From: Bacteroidota bacterium
GTDB taxonomy: Bacteria; Bacteroidota; Bacteroidia; Cytophagales; Cytophagaceae
DNA length: 64,000 nucleotides
Direction: 5' to 3'
NCBI GenBank assembly: GCA_023392125.1
Contig: JAEVZS010000022.1
Span: 62,001 to 126,000 of the forward strand
Under the pieces are notes generated by a model. It was given only the letters and a program-made list of their open reading frames with translations, made no database searches and was not told where the DNA came from. Of this stretch, positions 18,467-27,955 are shown in pieces. Made by a program: the position numbers and the translations under genes. Positions within the stretch are counted from its first letter, which is position 1; every line of letters begins with the position of its first letter.

Positions 18467-19486
18467 TTATTTTACATTGAAAAAAGTCTCTCCTATTTTG
18501 TGACCATCAGCAAATACTTCGACCCGGTGCTTGCCGCGCTTGTATTCACTGCCTTTTTTATACACGAAAGAAACTTTTTGTCTTGAACCGCCAAATGATA
18601 CAGCCTGGGACATAGAGAACATTTTTTCTTCACCCTCCGCAGTAGTAAAAGATCCACCGCTATTTCCGCCAAACAGCACTGTACCGTCAGGTTCTACAAG
18701 GCGCATTACAATATTCTTTTCATTTTGCGGAGCTACCTTATTCTCAGCAAGGAAGAAGGCAAGTTTCAGCTTGTCTATTTGCTTCGCTTTAAGATCAGGG
18801 CCCGGAAATTCTTTAGCCTTGGCATTTACGGCACTCAAAGAGAACTCCTCCGCTCTCATAACTGAGGCTATCTCAACTTTTTCGGCAAGTGAAGCTTTTT
18901 CTCTGCTTATGCTACGAAGGGAGTCTGACAAGGACCTTTTTTCTACGGTAAGGGTATCAATTTTGGCAAGGGCAGCATCCTTTTCCAGTATCAGGGCCTG
19001 TATCTGCTCATTCAGCAAAGCAACCTTGGCAGCCAGTTCATCGCGCTCCTTCTTATATACACTGCTGGCATTCGCCAGTTTACGTGAGCTTGCCAGACTA
19101 GCCTGAAGCTGGTTAATCTGATCTATCAGCATCGGAATTGAGTCAACTTTTAGCCCCAGCTCTTTTGCGACAGCCTCCATTGCTTCCAGCTCGTTTTTAA
19201 CGATCTGTAATTCGGCAATCTGCTTCTGAACAGTAGCGCTCAACGTATCAATTTTTTCCTGTTTTTCAACCAGAATTTTATTTGTTTCCTGTCCTTTAAA
19301 CAAAAGGAATCCGACAACTCCGCACAATGCTACAATTGCAATCACCATAACAACGATCCCAGCATTGGAAGATTTCTTCTCTTTGGGGGTTTCCGGTCGT
19401 TTTTTAGCTGCCGAGGTCGGCCTGGCGGGAGTACTCAGAGAAGCCTGAGTCTGCGGATTCGAGTTTACGTTGTTGTTTTCTTCCAT
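18467..19486 (-). CDS. Membrane-anchored coiled-coil protein, function unknown
   Basis: 339 residues. A polar, Pro/Lys-rich cytoplasmic N-terminus (1-42) precedes one membrane helix (about 43-65, GIVVMVIAIVALCGVVGFLL). Residues about 70-205 are a long coiled coil with repeated heptads (LVEKQEKIDTL, LEAMEAVAKEL, LTVEKRSLSDSL). A compact C-terminal domain (about 215-339) contains KLAFFLAENKVAPQNEKN and ends GKHRVEVFADGHKIGETFF, an Ig-like strand pattern. I do not recognise a named family. It is monocistronic with its own terminator. A structural role across the periplasm is plausible but inferred. Confidence 0.85.
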   Translation of the reverse strand: MEENNNVNSNPQTQASLSTPARPTSAAKKRPETPKEKKSSNAGIVVMVIAIVALCGVVGFLLFKGQETNKILVEKQEKIDTLSATVQKQIAELQIVKNELEAMEAVAKELGLKVDSIPMLIDQINQLQASLASSRKLANASSVYKKERDELAAKVALLNEQIQALILEKDAALAKIDTLTVEKRSLSDSLRSISREKASLAEKVEIASVMRAEEFSLSAVNAKAKEFPGPDLKAKQIDKLKLAFFLAENKVAPQNEKNIVMRLVEPDGTVLFGGNSGGSFTTAEGEEKMFSMSQAVSFGGSRQKVSFVYKKGSEYKRGKHRVEVFADGHKIGETFFNVK

Positions 19487-19671
19487 TAGTTTGAAGTATC
19501 TTATTATTTTATATTAAATGCATTCATGTAAGATACTACAATAGGACGATTCCCGCAAAAAAATGTTGCATAAGAAAGCCAATTCCTGAAAAAATAAATC
19601 AAATGTACCTTATAGTAAGCCCATTGCTGAGATGGTATATGCTTGAACAATTTAATATTTTTCTGAGAAAA

Positions 19672-19830
19672 TCAGCGGACCATGTTTTTGTAAAACATAA
19701 CCCTGATAAGAAAAAGAACGATAGCACCGATGAGAAAACTGTGTACTATGTCACCTGTGTCAAAGGTGTACAGACTGATAAGCCATATCCCCAACAGCAC
19801 CAAAGAAGTAAGTATCAGATAAACTCGCAT
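19672..19830 (-). CDS. Small two-helix membrane protein (52 residues, DUF5670/lmo0937-like)
   Basis: A 52-residue minus-strand frame, ATG at 19830 and TGA at 19672-19674. It begins MRVYLILTSLVLLGIW and contains two hydrophobic helices separated by a short polar turn (YTFDTGDIVHS), with a basic tail (FYKNMVR). The spacing LLGIWLISLY-(turn)-VHSFLIGAIVLFLIR resembles the lmo0937/DUF5670 family of tiny membrane proteins. An overlapping opposite-strand frame (19603-19899) is Lys/Ser/Gln-rich and looks non-coding. The flanking stretches 19487-19671 and 19831-20062 show nothing else. Existence is likely; family assignment is tentative. Confidence 0.6.
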   Translation of the reverse strand: MRVYLILTSLVLLGIWLISLYTFDTGDIVHSFLIGAIVLFLIRVMFYKNMVR

Positions 19831-20053
19831 AATGGCTCTTTTTCCTATAGAACCATTCGAAGAAAGATTAAGTTAGACTGTCGGAAACTATCAATATAAA
19901 TTATAATTCACCCCAAGCAATACACAAATATAAATTACTAATTACAAGATGATTACCTTCAAAATTTAAACTATTGGCAACTTGGGAAAGTTAAATTACA
20001 AACCAGCCAGGTTTTTCTTACCGGTTGGGCAGGAGGTAAAACATCTTTTAAAC

Positions 20054-20058
20054 AGGAG
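20054..20058 (+). promoter_or_regulatory. Shine-Dalgarno AGGAG that decides the start
   Basis: AGGAG sits 4 bases before the ATG at 20063. Such a motif is rare in this window and argues for this ATG over the in-frame TTG at 19982. Confidence 0.45.
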
Positions 20059-20062
20059 ATTT

Positions 20063-20896
20063 ATGGAGGTGATCAGTTTTTTATCTGTGATGGTTGTGGT
20101 ACTTTTTTTCTCCGGAACCCTGACAATAGGTGTTCTTGCCATTATTTCCGGTCTGGCGTGGAAGCCAATTCAAAAAACGGGTAATCTGGAACAGCAATAT
20201 TCTACCTATCTTCTCCATTTTCCCTACTACAAAAAACTGACGAATGAGCAGCGTAAAGAATTTGAGCAGCGGCTCAGTTATTTTCTATCCGGTAAGATTT
20301 TTATTGCCCGGGAGATGGACAGAGTTACGGATGAGATGAAAATAATGATAGGAGCCTGCGCAATTCAGCTGACTTTTGGACTTAAACCAATGCGGTTTGC
20401 TCATTTTAACAAAATCATCGTCTATCCCGGCAGTTATTATTCGCCTTTCTCCCGAAAAACACATAAGGGAGAAGTCAACCCCAACGGAGTGATCACATTT
20501 GCCTGGGATGCGTTTCAAAAAGGGTATGAAGTAGAATATGACGGACAGAATCTTGGATTGCACGAAATGGCACATGCTTTACGACTTGAAGATGCTACAG
20601 ATAAGGATGATTACAAAGTTATCAGCGACAGCAGTCTTTCTGCATGGCACAAAGTAAGTCTGAGAGAAATCAAACGAATAAAGCAAGGGAAAAAAACCTT
20701 CCTGAGACAGTATGCGACTTCGGATACCGAGGAGTTTTTTGCTGTTTGTGTGGAAGAATTCTTTGAGCAACCTTATTTTTTCAGAAGGGAGCTGCCAGAG
20801 GTATATCAGGCGCTGGCAAACCTGCTCAATCAGGATCCGACTCAATTTTACAGATCGGTGCTGGAAGATGATATAATAAAACAGGGAGACTCATAA
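20063..20896 (+). CDS. MtfA-like zinc-dependent peptidase (M90) with membrane anchor
   Basis: 277 residues from the ATG at 20063. One N-terminal membrane helix (about 5-33) is followed by a cytosolic or periplasmic domain with the zinc motif HEMAH (167-171) and a downstream acidic motif ATSDTEEFFAVCVEEFF, as in M90 MtfA peptidases; the segment VYPGSYYSP also fits. E. coli MtfA is a soluble aminopeptidase that interacts with the glucose regulator Mlc; here the added anchor means the location differs and Mlc is not expected. I chose the ATG because of the AGGAG before it; the frame is open upstream to a TTG at 19982. Confidence 0.85.
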   Translation: MEVISFLSVMVVVLFFSGTLTIGVLAIISGLAWKPIQKTGNLEQQYSTYLLHFPYYKKLTNEQRKEFEQRLSYFLSGKIFIAREMDRVTDEMKIMIGACAIQLTFGLKPMRFAHFNKIIVYPGSYYSPFSRKTHKGEVNPNGVITFAWDAFQKGYEVEYDGQNLGLHEMAHALRLEDATDKDDYKVISDSSLSAWHKVSLREIKRIKQGKKTFLRQYATSDTEEFFAVCVEEFFEQPYFFRRELPEVYQALANLLNQDPTQFYRSVLEDDIIKQGDS

Positions 20897-20906
20897 GAAT
20901 CTCCCT
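20883..20906 (+). terminator. Terminator overlapping the stop codon
   Basis: AGGGAGA and TCTCCCT form a 7-bp stem; the left arm encodes the last codons (Gly-Asp-Ser) of the peptidase. A U-poor tail follows, so it may also serve the convergent gene. Confidence 0.55.
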
Positions 20907-20922
20907 ACTGTTAAAATTACGT

Positions 20923-23900
20923 CTATTTTATCAGAATACGCACAAACTGATTTTTTTCGGTGCGTATGATATATATCCCTTCTGCAAGACCAGAGATATC
21001 AAAATCATCTCTGTTTTCAAGTTCAGCGATTGGATTCCCGACTAAATCGTATAATGTTCCTTTTACTATAGTTTCACTAAAATACACTACATTTTTAGCA
21101 GGATTTGGGAAAACCTGAATGGCTGAGGAGAGGGAATTCTCTTCTGCAATGGAAGGCAGCGAGGTAACGATTTCTGTTCTGTCCAGCTTAAACCGGAGAG
21201 GCACATAGTACAATGTATTAACATCTACCTTCCCGCTAAGAGGCAGGATTTTCTGCTCATACCCACCTTTCAGATCCGGACTCACTGCAAAATCATCATC
21301 ATTAATTACAACCAGTGTAGAGTCGTTGATAATAGCCATACCTTCCAGTTTTTCATGCGGATATTCAGGCAAATCTGTGAGCAGATCCGATATCAGGACT
21401 TTAGAAACCGGCACAATATCATTTTCCAGAAGCTCGATGTCTGTCAGCTGTTCAAGTGTTTTCTCTCCGAACATAATACCTTTTTCGTGATTATCCGGAT
21501 CTGATACATCCGTTGCATTGGCTATATCAATCAGGTAAAATCTTTTATAGGCTGCATCCGGCATACCACCCTGAAAATCTCCGTCCCGCTCCAGAACAAG
21601 AAACCTGGTAGAAGTCACTGCGACAATGCCACTGTTGGAATTATTATTTTTTTCCTGACGATAGACATATTGCTTTGAGGTTCCGGTTTCAATATTATAA
21701 AACAGAATACGGGTTGTCTTTGCATTTAAACCTGAGCTGCGAGGATTATCCATTGTTGACTGCATAATACCTACCAGCGTCTTTTTATCAGGTGTAATGG
21801 TAAGCCCTTCCATACCTCTGTTGGCTCTCCGGTAAGCAAATACCCGGGGCATAGTTCTCCCTCCAAAGCCGGTTCCAAACGGATTTATCCGTTCAATAGT
21901 TTTTCCTTCAGCATCTACATGTAACAGGTGCGGACCATATTCATCACAAATCCAGAACGACCCGTCTTCCATGGCTACCAAGCCCTCTGAATCGATACCC
22001 TCCGGATCTGCCTCAAGTAATTGCAAGTCAAGATTTCTGGCAGTCTCTCCTGTACTTCCCATGCCTTGCGGATTCGGCAACCCAGTCAGCCAGGTTCCAT
22101 CATTGCGTTTCAGCTCAATTTTCTCTACCAGTTCCAATCGGTCACCTTTAATCACAAAACGGCCGATCTGAGGAGTAAATTCAGGATTGGAAAAGATCTT
22201 TGTAGCCACACCGGATGCAGAATCTGCATTTGGACCACGATCCGTTAACATATAAAACTGATCGCTTGTACCAGGTACCAGACACATATCCGAACCGAAT
22301 CCACCATTCATTACTTTTACCTCTCCCTGCGTAAATATCACTTTTCGTTCGGTACTGGGAAACTTATCCGCCTGGTAATTCAGGTTCTGAATCCGTTCAT
22401 CATCTCGTGCCTGATTTTCGCCGGACGAATAAGGCTCTGTCCTGAATCTCTCATACAGATACTCAGCTAAAGCATCCTGCTCACTTCCATCGGCTGCAAA
22501 AAGAGCGTTTCCAGATCTTTCCTCATCTGTTCCTTTCGTAATAAATCTCTTATCTGCTCTTTCAGGGTTTTCCAATACAAATGCATTGAAAGGATAGCCA
22601 TCACCACCATTAGGTCCGGTACCAGACTGATCTACCAAAAAGTTCAGAGAGACAACCCGGACTGTTCTTGAAGGATCACCCATAATTCGACCTCTCTGAA
22701 CCAGCACATCCTCAATTACACCATTTTCATCAACCACCACGATCTCACTTACACGCTTTCCTGTTTCTTTGGAAGGATCAAAGCGAAATCTCATTCCTCC
22801 AATTTGTGGAAAAGCCCCCGGAGTTGCTGACGGGCTCCAGTCTGAAACTGCATGTTCCATAGTCAGACGCAATTGCTCAGGAGTCAGGCTCACCAGTGTG
22901 AGTCCGTTATTAAATCTCAACGCATTGAGAATATCCAGCTGAGAAATATCTCCTTCCTGCTTTCCTGCTGCCGGATTTGCCTGAGGTGGCAACAATCTTA
23001 AAACATTATCTTCACCACTAACGCTTATATGGCCTATCGCAGACCGGATACCCCCACCATTTTTTATAGATATTCTGACAGTCGGATCAATCTGACGGGC
23101 ATACCATAAATTAGCGTCTGCTGAGAGATTTCCGAAGTTTGTTTCTTCCGAACGAACCGAAGTTCTTCTTCCTTCAAGAAAGACAGAGGTTTTCCCATAG
23201 ATCGAGCCATCCTGAAAAGTGATGATGTCATTAAGTGCATTGCAAAGTTCTTTTACAGCATTCCCTTTAGAGCCCGATGCAAACGCATTTTCATATTCTC
23301 CCCATACTCTTGTTACTCCCTCTTTATCCGTCGCATAAGCGCCGTTTACAGACTGATCCAGTGATTCCGGAATAATTCTTCCCTCTGCATCAAAATCAAC
23401 AACGAGACGTCCTACATATTTCCATTCACCATCGGTAGAAACAACAATAGCATCCTCATTATCCTTATTCTTTGCCAGATAGGGATATGTTTCTTTTGCC
23501 TGATCCCCATTTCTTAGAATATCAGTCGGATCAGCCTGCAAAGTGTTGGAACCTGCTGCCACTATAATATCAACACCACTAAGTTTCCCGGCCAGTTCTT
23601 TCTCAAACTGGATCTGCTGAAGGTGCGACAACAGAATGATCTTATTACATCCATGTTCATCTCGGAGCTGATCAATATATGGCTGAATATAGGAAGCCAG
23701 GATCGTCATGTCATTGTCTTTAGGACCTTTTACTCTTACTCCTCCAACAGAAGATAATGTTTCTAATACCTGCGTGGTCGCCCCGACAATACCAATCTTT
23801 TCTCCGTTAATTACAATGGTAGTTGCCGGCGCAATTTTTTTTGTGAATGAAGCAGTAAGCGCATCGGCTGGCAAAGTTCTGTAATTATTTGCAGGTAGAA

Positions 23901-24459
23901 TCTGTTCTGTGTATAAGCCTGAAAGAGAGCTTTCAGCAGTAAAATCAAGATTGGCGGTCAGATAAGGAAACTGGGTACCAGCCCAGCGAACTTCGGTACC
24001 GCTCACTTCTACTCTGACGGCGTCAGCAAGCACACTAGGTCCCAGATCAAATTCATGATTACCTAATGCGGAGGCATGAAAACCAACTATATTCATGATA
24101 CTGATGTCAGTTCTTCCATAATTTTCTCTCAATCGGGAAGTCCCTTCTGTATCATTGAATAAAAAGGCGTTTGCAGCCTGAATGGCGGAACGTAAACCTG
24201 CATCGGTTGACGCATTTAAGAAAGGTCCTGGTATAAAATTATCTCCGCCGGATAATTTCAACGTGTTTTCAGGATAGATTCTTTCGAGCGAGTCAACGAC
24301 TGCAACAAAATTTGGCGCATTTTCTATTGCTGATAAACCAGCCTCCATATCAGAACTATGGAGCAGCTGTAGTCGAAACTGAGCCTGAGCAGACATTGTC
24401 GTTACCGAGAGTAAGGCTACTGCCAGAGATTGCCTTCCGGCCTTGTAAATTTTTTTCAT
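20923..24459 (-). CDS. 5'-nucleotidase-like/phytase-esterase-like fusion with T9SS domain
   Basis: 1178 residues. After a signal peptide (cleavage near SAQAQ) there is a calcineurin-like phosphoesterase domain (about 28-330), then a 5'-nucleotidase C-terminal domain (about 390-610; SIKNGGGIRSAIG), an esterase-like-activity-of-phytase domain (about 716-1076; LTDRGPNADS, DEYGPHLLHVD, GMEGLTITPD) and a T9SS type A sorting domain (about 1115-1178; VFPNPAKNV). Metal-site motifs include SGGDNFIPGP and GNHEFDLG, but the first motif is SSDMEAG (Glu replaces His of D-x-H) and the usual G-H-x-H site reads AAGSNT. Likely an exported phosphatase scavenging phosphate from nucleotides or phytate-like esters at the cell surface. 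It is transcribed alone. Confidence 0.9.
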   Translation of the reverse strand: MKKIYKAGRQSLAVALLSVTTMSAQAQFRLQLLHSSDMEAGLSAIENAPNFVAVVDSLERIYPENTLKLSGGDNFIPGPFLNASTDAGLRSAIQAANAFLFNDTEGTSRLRENYGRTDISIMNIVGFHASALGNHEFDLGPSVLADAVRVEVSGTEVRWAGTQFPYLTANLDFTAESSLSGLYTEQILPANNYRTLPADALTASFTKKIAPATTIVINGEKIGIVGATTQVLETLSSVGGVRVKGPKDNDMTILASYIQPYIDQLRDEHGCNKIILLSHLQQIQFEKELAGKLSGVDIIVAAGSNTLQADPTDILRNGDQAKETYPYLAKNKDNEDAIVVSTDGEWKYVGRLVVDFDAEGRIIPESLDQSVNGAYATDKEGVTRVWGEYENAFASGSKGNAVKELCNALNDIITFQDGSIYGKTSVFLEGRRTSVRSEETNFGNLSADANLWYARQIDPTVRISIKNGGGIRSAIGHISVSGEDNVLRLLPPQANPAAGKQEGDISQLDILNALRFNNGLTLVSLTPEQLRLTMEHAVSDWSPSATPGAFPQIGGMRFRFDPSKETGKRVSEIVVVDENGVIEDVLVQRGRIMGDPSRTVRVVSLNFLVDQSGTGPNGGDGYPFNAFVLENPERADKRFITKGTDEERSGNALFAADGSEQDALAEYLYERFRTEPYSSGENQARDDERIQNLNYQADKFPSTERKVIFTQGEVKVMNGGFGSDMCLVPGTSDQFYMLTDRGPNADSASGVATKIFSNPEFTPQIGRFVIKGDRLELVEKIELKRNDGTWLTGLPNPQGMGSTGETARNLDLQLLEADPEGIDSEGLVAMEDGSFWICDEYGPHLLHVDAEGKTIERINPFGTGFGGRTMPRVFAYRRANRGMEGLTITPDKKTLVGIMQSTMDNPRSSGLNAKTTRILFYNIETGTSKQYVYRQEKNNNSNSGIVAVTSTRFLVLERDGDFQGGMPDAAYKRFYLIDIANATDVSDPDNHEKGIMFGEKTLEQLTDIELLENDIVPVSKVLISDLLTDLPEYPHEKLEGMAIINDSTLVVINDDDFAVSPDLKGGYEQKILPLSGKVDVNTLYYVPLRFKLDRTEIVTSLPSIAEENSLSSAIQVFPNPAKNVVYFSETIVKGTLYDLVGNPIAELENRDDFDISGLAEGIYIIRTEKNQFVRILIK

Positions 24460-24569
24460 TGATCAGTTTGTTTGATAATCCCAATCTGGCATTATCATGT
24501 AAACTGACGGTTAAGGTCTGGTAAATAATTTTATAAATCTACTTGCTCCTCGTATTAAGCAACTACTAA

Positions 24570-26780
24570 TCAGAGATTATCATTCAGGTAATTTGTCATT
24601 ATCTGATAGAGATGATAACGTGTATTACCACCATAGATGCTGTGGTTTCTGTCCGGATAATAGAACACATCTGCATGTTTTCCTGCCTGAATAAGTTTTC
24701 GCTGCATCTCGACAGCATTTTGAAGATGTACATTATCATCTGCAGTCCCGTGTATCAGCAGATAACGCCCTTTGAGCAGGGCTGCGTGAGTAAGGGGACT
24801 ATTTTCATCGTATCCTGCGGGATTATCATCAGGGAGCCCCAGAAAACGCTCGGTATAAATGGTATCATAAAATCTCCAGCTGGTCACCGGGGCTACAGCA
24901 ATAGCAACTTTGTAATAGTCAGCGCCCAACGTGATGGCCAAAGAGGACAAATAACCGCCAAAACTCCATCCGAAAATTCCAAGTCTTGATGGGTCAACAA
25001 ATGATAATGACTGCAAGTATTTTGCTGTCTGTATCATGTCTTCCGCTTCGAGCTTACCCAAACGACCATATGTCTGTTTTTTAAAATCCGCACCTCTCCC
25101 ACCGGTACCACGATTATCTACTCCTACTACTATATATCCCCTGGCAGCCAGCATCTGGTACCATAAGTAATTATTCCCACCCCATTGATTTAATACCGTC
25201 TGATACCCCGGACCACCATAGACGCTGACCAACACCGGGTATTTCACCGAAGGGTCAAAGTTTCGGGGTTTAATCATCCATGCGTTCAGACTGATGCTGT
25301 CTTCTGTCATAAATGCGACGAATTCTACCGGGGCAAAACCAGCCGAAGTCATTCGTTCTTTCAGAGTTTTATTATCTACAATGGTTCTTACCCGTTTTTT
25401 CTCCGGTAATCTATACAAAGTGATCTGGTAGGGCGTACCGGTACTACTGTAGTAATCAAGAAAGTAATGTCCATCCGGACTGAGGCTAATATCGTGACAT
25501 CCTTTATCTGTCGTCAGTTGTTTTTTGTTTTTGCCGTCCATGTCTACAGCATAAAGATGTTTTTCCAATACAGATACTTCATTGGAGAGATAATACAGGA
25601 TCCCTCTTTTTTCGTCCACTCCGGCAAATTCCTGTACTTCATACACTCCGGATGTTAGCGGATACATTTGGCTACCGTCCATAGATACCTTATATATATG
25701 CCGGAATCCGTTTTTTTCACTGGTTATTACAAAATACTTATTATCATCCAGATAGATGAGATCATCCCTAACCTCGACATAGGTATCGGACTTTTCTTCA
25801 TAAACCACTTTACTTTCATTCCGAACCACATTTACATGGATCAGCTCGAGATGATTTTGCAAACGGTTGAGGCGCTGTACAGATAGCAGACTAGCGTCTC
25901 TGGTCCACTGTACCCGCGGAATATATTCATCCTTATTTTTCTTCAGATTAAGAGGTTGGGAAAGACTATCTTCCAGGTTATATACCCAGAGGGTAACTTC
26001 AGAATTTTTCTCCCCGGCCTTGGGATATTTAAATGTATAATTCTCCGGATACAGCTCTCCCCAAATTTGCATGGTATATTCCTTCACTTCGCGCTCATCA
26101 AAGCGATAATACGCAATGCGCTTACTATCCGGTGACCAGAAAAAAGCCCTTGTAAACTCAAACTCTTCCTCATATACCCAGTCTGAGGCTCCGTTGATTA
26201 TTTCGTTCTTTCTCCCATCACGGGTGACCGGAACCTCTCTACCTCTTTCGATATCATACACAAACAAATTATTCTCCCTTACATAGGCCAGAAAACGACT
26301 GTCGGGTGAAAATGCAGGATTAAGCAGCTTTTTATCGGAAACCGGAGTTAACTTCCCGGTTTTCAGATTATACAAATAGTATGTTGCCAGAGCAGAACGT
26401 CTGTATATTGATTCTTTCTCCGTTTCCAGCAGAATCATACGCTCATCCGGACTAAAGCTATATCCTTCAATACTCAGAACTTTTCCATCTGCTGATAATT
26501 CACTTCCTAATAGAATTGTACTGACCGGCTTACCAGTCTGCACAGAGTATTTTATAATATCTACAGCCTTGCTGACAGAGTTGTATTCGAGCGCTGTATA
26601 ATATCTGCTATCTTGCAACCAATTGAGACCGTATACAAAATCCGGACGGTAGGCACCTTTAAGCCAGATATCTTCCAACGTAAGTGACTGGGATGAAACA
26701 CTCCCTGCCATAAAGAATACAAGAAATAATACTAAAAACACTGATCGATTTCCGGACATAAAAATAAACATTCGTACCAT
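24570..26780 (-). CDS. Dipeptidyl-peptidase IV-like serine peptidase (S9)
   Basis: About 736 residues. A signal peptide precedes an eight-bladed propeller (DPPIV_N, about 60-480) containing the DPP-IV motif DWVYEEEFEF, which supplies the Glu pair binding the substrate N-terminus. The C-terminal alpha/beta hydrolase carries the triad Ser in GWSFGGY (about 605), Asp in GTADDN (about 677) and His in DRNHSIYGG (about 711). It removes N-terminal X-Pro dipeptides in the periplasm during peptide use. I chose the ATG at 26780; a TTG at 26813 and ATGs at 26771 and 26759 are also in frame. It lies about 110 bases upstream of the nucleotidase-like gene on the same strand, perhaps with its own transcript. 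Confidence 0.92.
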   Translation of the reverse strand: MVRMFIFMSGNRSVFLVLFLVFFMAGSVSSQSLTLEDIWLKGAYRPDFVYGLNWLQDSRYYTALEYNSVSKAVDIIKYSVQTGKPVSTILLGSELSADGKVLSIEGYSFSPDERMILLETEKESIYRRSALATYYLYNLKTGKLTPVSDKKLLNPAFSPDSRFLAYVRENNLFVYDIERGREVPVTRDGRKNEIINGASDWVYEEEFEFTRAFFWSPDSKRIAYYRFDEREVKEYTMQIWGELYPENYTFKYPKAGEKNSEVTLWVYNLEDSLSQPLNLKKNKDEYIPRVQWTRDASLLSVQRLNRLQNHLELIHVNVVRNESKVVYEEKSDTYVEVRDDLIYLDDNKYFVITSEKNGFRHIYKVSMDGSQMYPLTSGVYEVQEFAGVDEKRGILYYLSNEVSVLEKHLYAVDMDGKNKKQLTTDKGCHDISLSPDGHYFLDYYSSTGTPYQITLYRLPEKKRVRTIVDNKTLKERMTSAGFAPVEFVAFMTEDSISLNAWMIKPRNFDPSVKYPVLVSVYGGPGYQTVLNQWGGNNYLWYQMLAARGYIVVGVDNRGTGGRGADFKKQTYGRLGKLEAEDMIQTAKYLQSLSFVDPSRLGIFGWSFGGYLSSLAITLGADYYKVAIAVAPVTSWRFYDTIYTERFLGLPDDNPAGYDENSPLTHAALLKGRYLLIHGTADDNVHLQNAVEMQRKLIQAGKHADVFYYPDRNHSIYGGNTRYHLYQIMTNYLNDNL

Positions 26781-26842
26781 TGATACGGTTTGGTATAACT
26801 TACCAAAGAGCAATTAAATTATTTTTTTCAAAAAAATGCTTG

Positions 26843-26871
26843 TTGTTAGAATAATTATTCGGATACTTGTG
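26843..26871 (+). promoter_or_regulatory. Bacteroidota-type promoter (TTG n18 TACTTGTG)
   Basis: A -33 TTG at 26843-26845 and a -7 TACTTGTG at 26864-26871 (one mismatch to TAnnTTTG) are 18 bases apart, 44 bases before the lipoprotein ATG. The spacing matches the Bacteroidota consensus and the gene has codon bias suggesting strong expression. Confidence 0.6.
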
Positions 26872-26915
26872 CCAAATTTAAACCCTAATTCAATAAACAA
26901 ATTTCAAACAAACCT

Positions 26916-27899
26916 ATGAAAAAGCAATCATTACTGTACAGCCTATTGTTTGTAGTAACAGTTGGTTTTCTGGCAAGTTGCAGCAAAGATGACGAGGCTC
27001 CTCAACCATCTACTCCGGACGAGTGTGCAGCGGCTACTTTCCCTGCTACTACTGGTACAGCAACTGTCAACTTCCTCAACTTCCCAGGTTCCGGCATCGT
27101 AGAAATCAGTGCAAAAGCCGGCGATGTTCTTTCTATTGCTGTGGAAATCAACAAAGGAGAGACCAGACCTAAAACCTTGAGAGTATACTCTACTGATTGT
27201 GTGAATGCAAAAGGTACTATCGTTTCTTTCAAAGGCCAACCTCAGACAAACAACAGTGGAGAGGAAGTGGATCTTAGAAATGTAGACAAACAAGTAAGAA
27301 CTGTTCTTTATACTGTTCCTTCCGGTATGACCCCAATCTATCTAAACTTTGAGATTGACGAAAGAGGTTCAGATAAGATTACATACAAAAGACTAAAAAT
27401 CAATGTTACCAACTCTGGCGTAATCGATTCATTCACTGGTGTAACTCTTGGTGCTCAGCTAAATGCGCTTCCATCCAGAATGTCAAGCTCTACAGGCTAT
27501 GTTTATCTTGCTTGTGAAACTGAAGCCAACATCGACTACATTGACGTAACTTATGCTTCTACAGGTGCTGATTCTTACCTGGCTTCAAACCCTGCAAGAT
27601 TCGAAGCTCCGATTGGTCTAACTGCAAAATCTACAAACTGTAATGACGAAGGAACTCTTCCAACAGATGGTGGAAAAGCTACTTACTTCGCTGCATCCTC
27701 AGCTAACTTTGATTCAGCTACAGATGCTACTCTAAATGATCTGTCCGTATCTTCTTCTGACAATCAATACATCAAAATTTCAAACGGTGGTGTTTATGCT
27801 TTCGTAACCTCCTCTGGTAAGAAAGGTTTGATCAAAGTTACTTCTCTAACTACAGGAACTAGCGGTTCTGTTACCGTAGACGTTAAAGTTCAGAGATAA
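26916..27899 (+). CDS. Abundant-type lipoprotein of unknown function
   Basis: 327 residues. The signal peptide ends in the lipobox FLASC (Cys22), followed by an acidic Ser/Asp/Pro linker, so it is a lipoprotein; the residues after Cys (SKDDE) fit the acidic export signal for surface lipoproteins in Bacteroidota. Two beta-rich repeats can be seen (about 40-165 and 175-325), each ending in a strand-rich segment like KITYKRLKINVT and GLIKVTSL, suggesting two tandem Ig-like domains. Codon choice is markedly biased to GCT, TCT, ACT, GGT and CTT, unlike the neighbours, which usually indicates very high expression. I recognise no named family. It has its own promoter and a strong terminator. Confidence 0.85.
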   Translation: MKKQSLLYSLLFVVTVGFLASCSKDDEAPQPSTPDECAAATFPATTGTATVNFLNFPGSGIVEISAKAGDVLSIAVEINKGETRPKTLRVYSTDCVNAKGTIVSFKGQPQTNNSGEEVDLRNVDKQVRTVLYTVPSGMTPIYLNFEIDERGSDKITYKRLKINVTNSGVIDSFTGVTLGAQLNALPSRMSSSTGYVYLACETEANIDYIDVTYASTGADSYLASNPARFEAPIGLTAKSTNCNDEGTLPTDGGKATYFAASSANFDSATDATLNDLSVSSSDNQYIKISNGGVYAFVTSSGKKGLIKVTSLTTGTSGSVTVDVKVQR

Positions 27900-27916
27900 T
27901 TCAGATCTGAAATATA

Positions 27917-27955
27917 TACAATAAAAAAGGGGCATAATGCCCCTTTTTTATTGTA
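27917..27955. terminator. Bidirectional 18-bp terminator
   Basis: TACAATAAAAAAGGGGCA and TGCCCCTTTTTTATTGTA form a perfect 18-bp stem with loop TAA between two convergent stops (27899 and 27956). A/T tracts on each arm give a U-tract in both directions. Confidence 0.9.

Noticed and set aside
19603..19899. 98-residue plus-strand open frame in the gap before the MtfA-like gene
   Set aside because: Composition is Lys/Ser/Gln-rich without fold or family features, and it lies opposite the better supported 52-residue membrane protein.
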